64,000 nt of DNA from Prochlorococcus marinus bv. HNLC1. Its GTDB lineage: Bacteria > Cyanobacteriota > Cyanobacteriia > PCC-6307 > Cyanobiaceae. The stretch lies in the NCBI GenBank assembly GCA_000218705.1, contig GL947594.1, positions 262,586 to 326,585 of the forward strand, given 5' to 3'. Below, piece by piece: positions 63,439 to 64,000 of the stretch. The stretch's first letter is position 1, and each line of letters begins with the position of its first letter. Both the position numbers and the translations under genes were made by a program. The notes beneath the pieces were generated by a model that did no database searches, had not been told where the DNA came from, and saw nothing but the letters and a program-made list of their open reading frames with translations.

Positions 63439-64000
63439 TTGCATTTACTAATTCCAGCAGCAGGCAGTGGTAGTAGAATGAAGGCTGGAAAAAATAAATT
63501 ACTTATCAACCTAAATGGTGAGTCAATTTTATATTGGACCCTTAAATCTGTCTTTTTATCTAAGAAAGTAAGTTGGGTTGGTATTATTGGGCAACCTCAT
63601 GATAGATCTGAAATTATGAATTCAATTAAAGAATTCTCAGATAAAATAAATTGGATTAATGGAGGCAATACAAGGCAAGAATCAGTGAGAAATGGTGTAA
63701 ATAATCTACCGAATAATGCAATGAAAGTTCTCATTCATGATGGTGCAAGATGTTTAATTAAACCTGAATTAATAGATAAATGTTTTACTGAATTGGAAGA
63801 AAATGATGCAGTAATATTAGCTGTAAAAGTTACCGATACAATAAAGGTCGTTAATGAAAATAGAATTATTAAGGAGACTCCAGATCGTAACTTTTTATGG
63901 GCAGCGCAGACTCCTCAGGGATTTTTAGTAACACAATTAAAAAAGGCTCATCAAAAAGCGAAAGAAAATAGTTGGAATGTCACAGATGATGCTTCATTAT
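63439..64000 (+). CDS. ispD: 2-C-methyl-D-erythritol 4-phosphate cytidylyltransferase, 5' part
   Basis: IspD adds CMP to methylerythritol phosphate in the MEP isoprenoid pathway. The gene starts at TTG 63439 and runs off the end of the window with no stop, giving 187 of about 220-230 residues. Visible signatures are the nucleotide-binding LLIPAAGSGSRMKAGKNKLL, GGNTRQESVRNGVN, VLIHDGARCLI, VKVTDTIKVV and WAAQTPQGF near the end. The full active-site set so far is intact. Confidence 0.92.
   Translation, partial: MHLLIPAAGSGSRMKAGKNKLLINLNGESILYWTLKSVFLSKKVSWVGIIGQPHDRSEIMNSIKEFSDKINWINGGNTRQESVRNGVNNLPNNAMKVLIHDGARCLIKPELIDKCFTELEENDAVILAVKVTDTIKVVNENRIIKETPDRNFLWAAQTPQGFLVTQLKKAHQKAKENSWNVTDDASL

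Overview
The window is chromosomal DNA of a marine picocyanobacterium, most likely a high-light-adapted Prochlorococcus. The sequence is very AT-rich, genes are tightly packed on both strands, and TTG and GTG starts are common. The gene set is also cyanobacterial: PipX, SepF, cyAbrB, chlorophyll synthase (ChlG), PetP, NdhB, a MenG-type methyltransferase, a small DUF4278 protein, and an aa3-type oxidase beside its haem A/O synthases. No phage genes, insertion sequences or CRISPR arrays were seen. The assignment rests on gene content and composition; no database was searched.

Layout. 0-1 kb: two unrecognised genes, a GC-richer remnant and a minus-strand tRNA-Tyr/tRNA-Thr unit with its terminator. 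1-8 kb, plus strand: aroQ, a MiaE-like protein, cobI, der, an EcfT/CbiQ-type protein, then the cyanobacterial block pipX-pipY-sepF-proC. 8-11 kb, minus strand: a glycosyltransferase, recO, a degenerate deoC-like gene and a long hibernation factor. 11-17 kb, plus strand: lipB, fadD, a YlqD-like gene, pdhC, queA. 17-21 kb, minus strand: sulfur amino-acid genes (cysK, two cystathionine-gamma-synthase-type genes) and rpsD. 21-24 kb: yidD, a glutaredoxin-like gene, murE and an SDR. 24-27 kb: an aminotransferase, an ArsM-like methyltransferase and a short DUF4278 transcription unit. 27-32 kb: nfu, mqo, lepA, a permease and trmH. 32-35 kb: a photolyase cassette. 35-45 kb: rsmB, a class A PBP, chlG, petP, hisF, menG, a DciA-like gene, birA, an ABC ATPase and ndhB. 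45-51 kb: topA, two envelope genes, a CobT-like gene and a binding-protein-like lipoprotein. 51-60 kb: an Fe-S aldo/keto reductase, ribE, cyAbrB, ctaE-ctaD-ctaC facing ctaA-ctaB, and an ABC-2 exporter. 60-64 kb: groEL, a small membrane gene, fabG and the start of ispD.

Functional links. ctaCDE encodes the terminal oxidase, and the divergent ctaA/ctaB make its haem; an NtcA-like palindrome lies between them. The pipX block joins nitrogen signalling (PipX), PLP homeostasis (PipY), cell division (SepF) and proline synthesis (ProC). The photolyase cassette chains a DCC thiol protein, a TIGR03643-type protein, a 43-residue DUF2256 zinc-finger protein and a photolyase-related flavoprotein through short gaps and overlaps.

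Sequence quality matters here. Four genes expected to be important or essential (der, a glycosyltransferase, ctaD, groEL) are broken by 1-2 base indels, mostly in short homopolymers. Sequencing or assembly error is more likely than gene decay. No clearly new defence or mobile system was found. The best items for follow-up are the photolyase cassette, whose photolyase seems to have lost its Fe-S ligands, the compact DUF4278 unit, the DeoC-like protein without its Schiff-base motif, and the perfect 24-bp repeats in the groEL tail.
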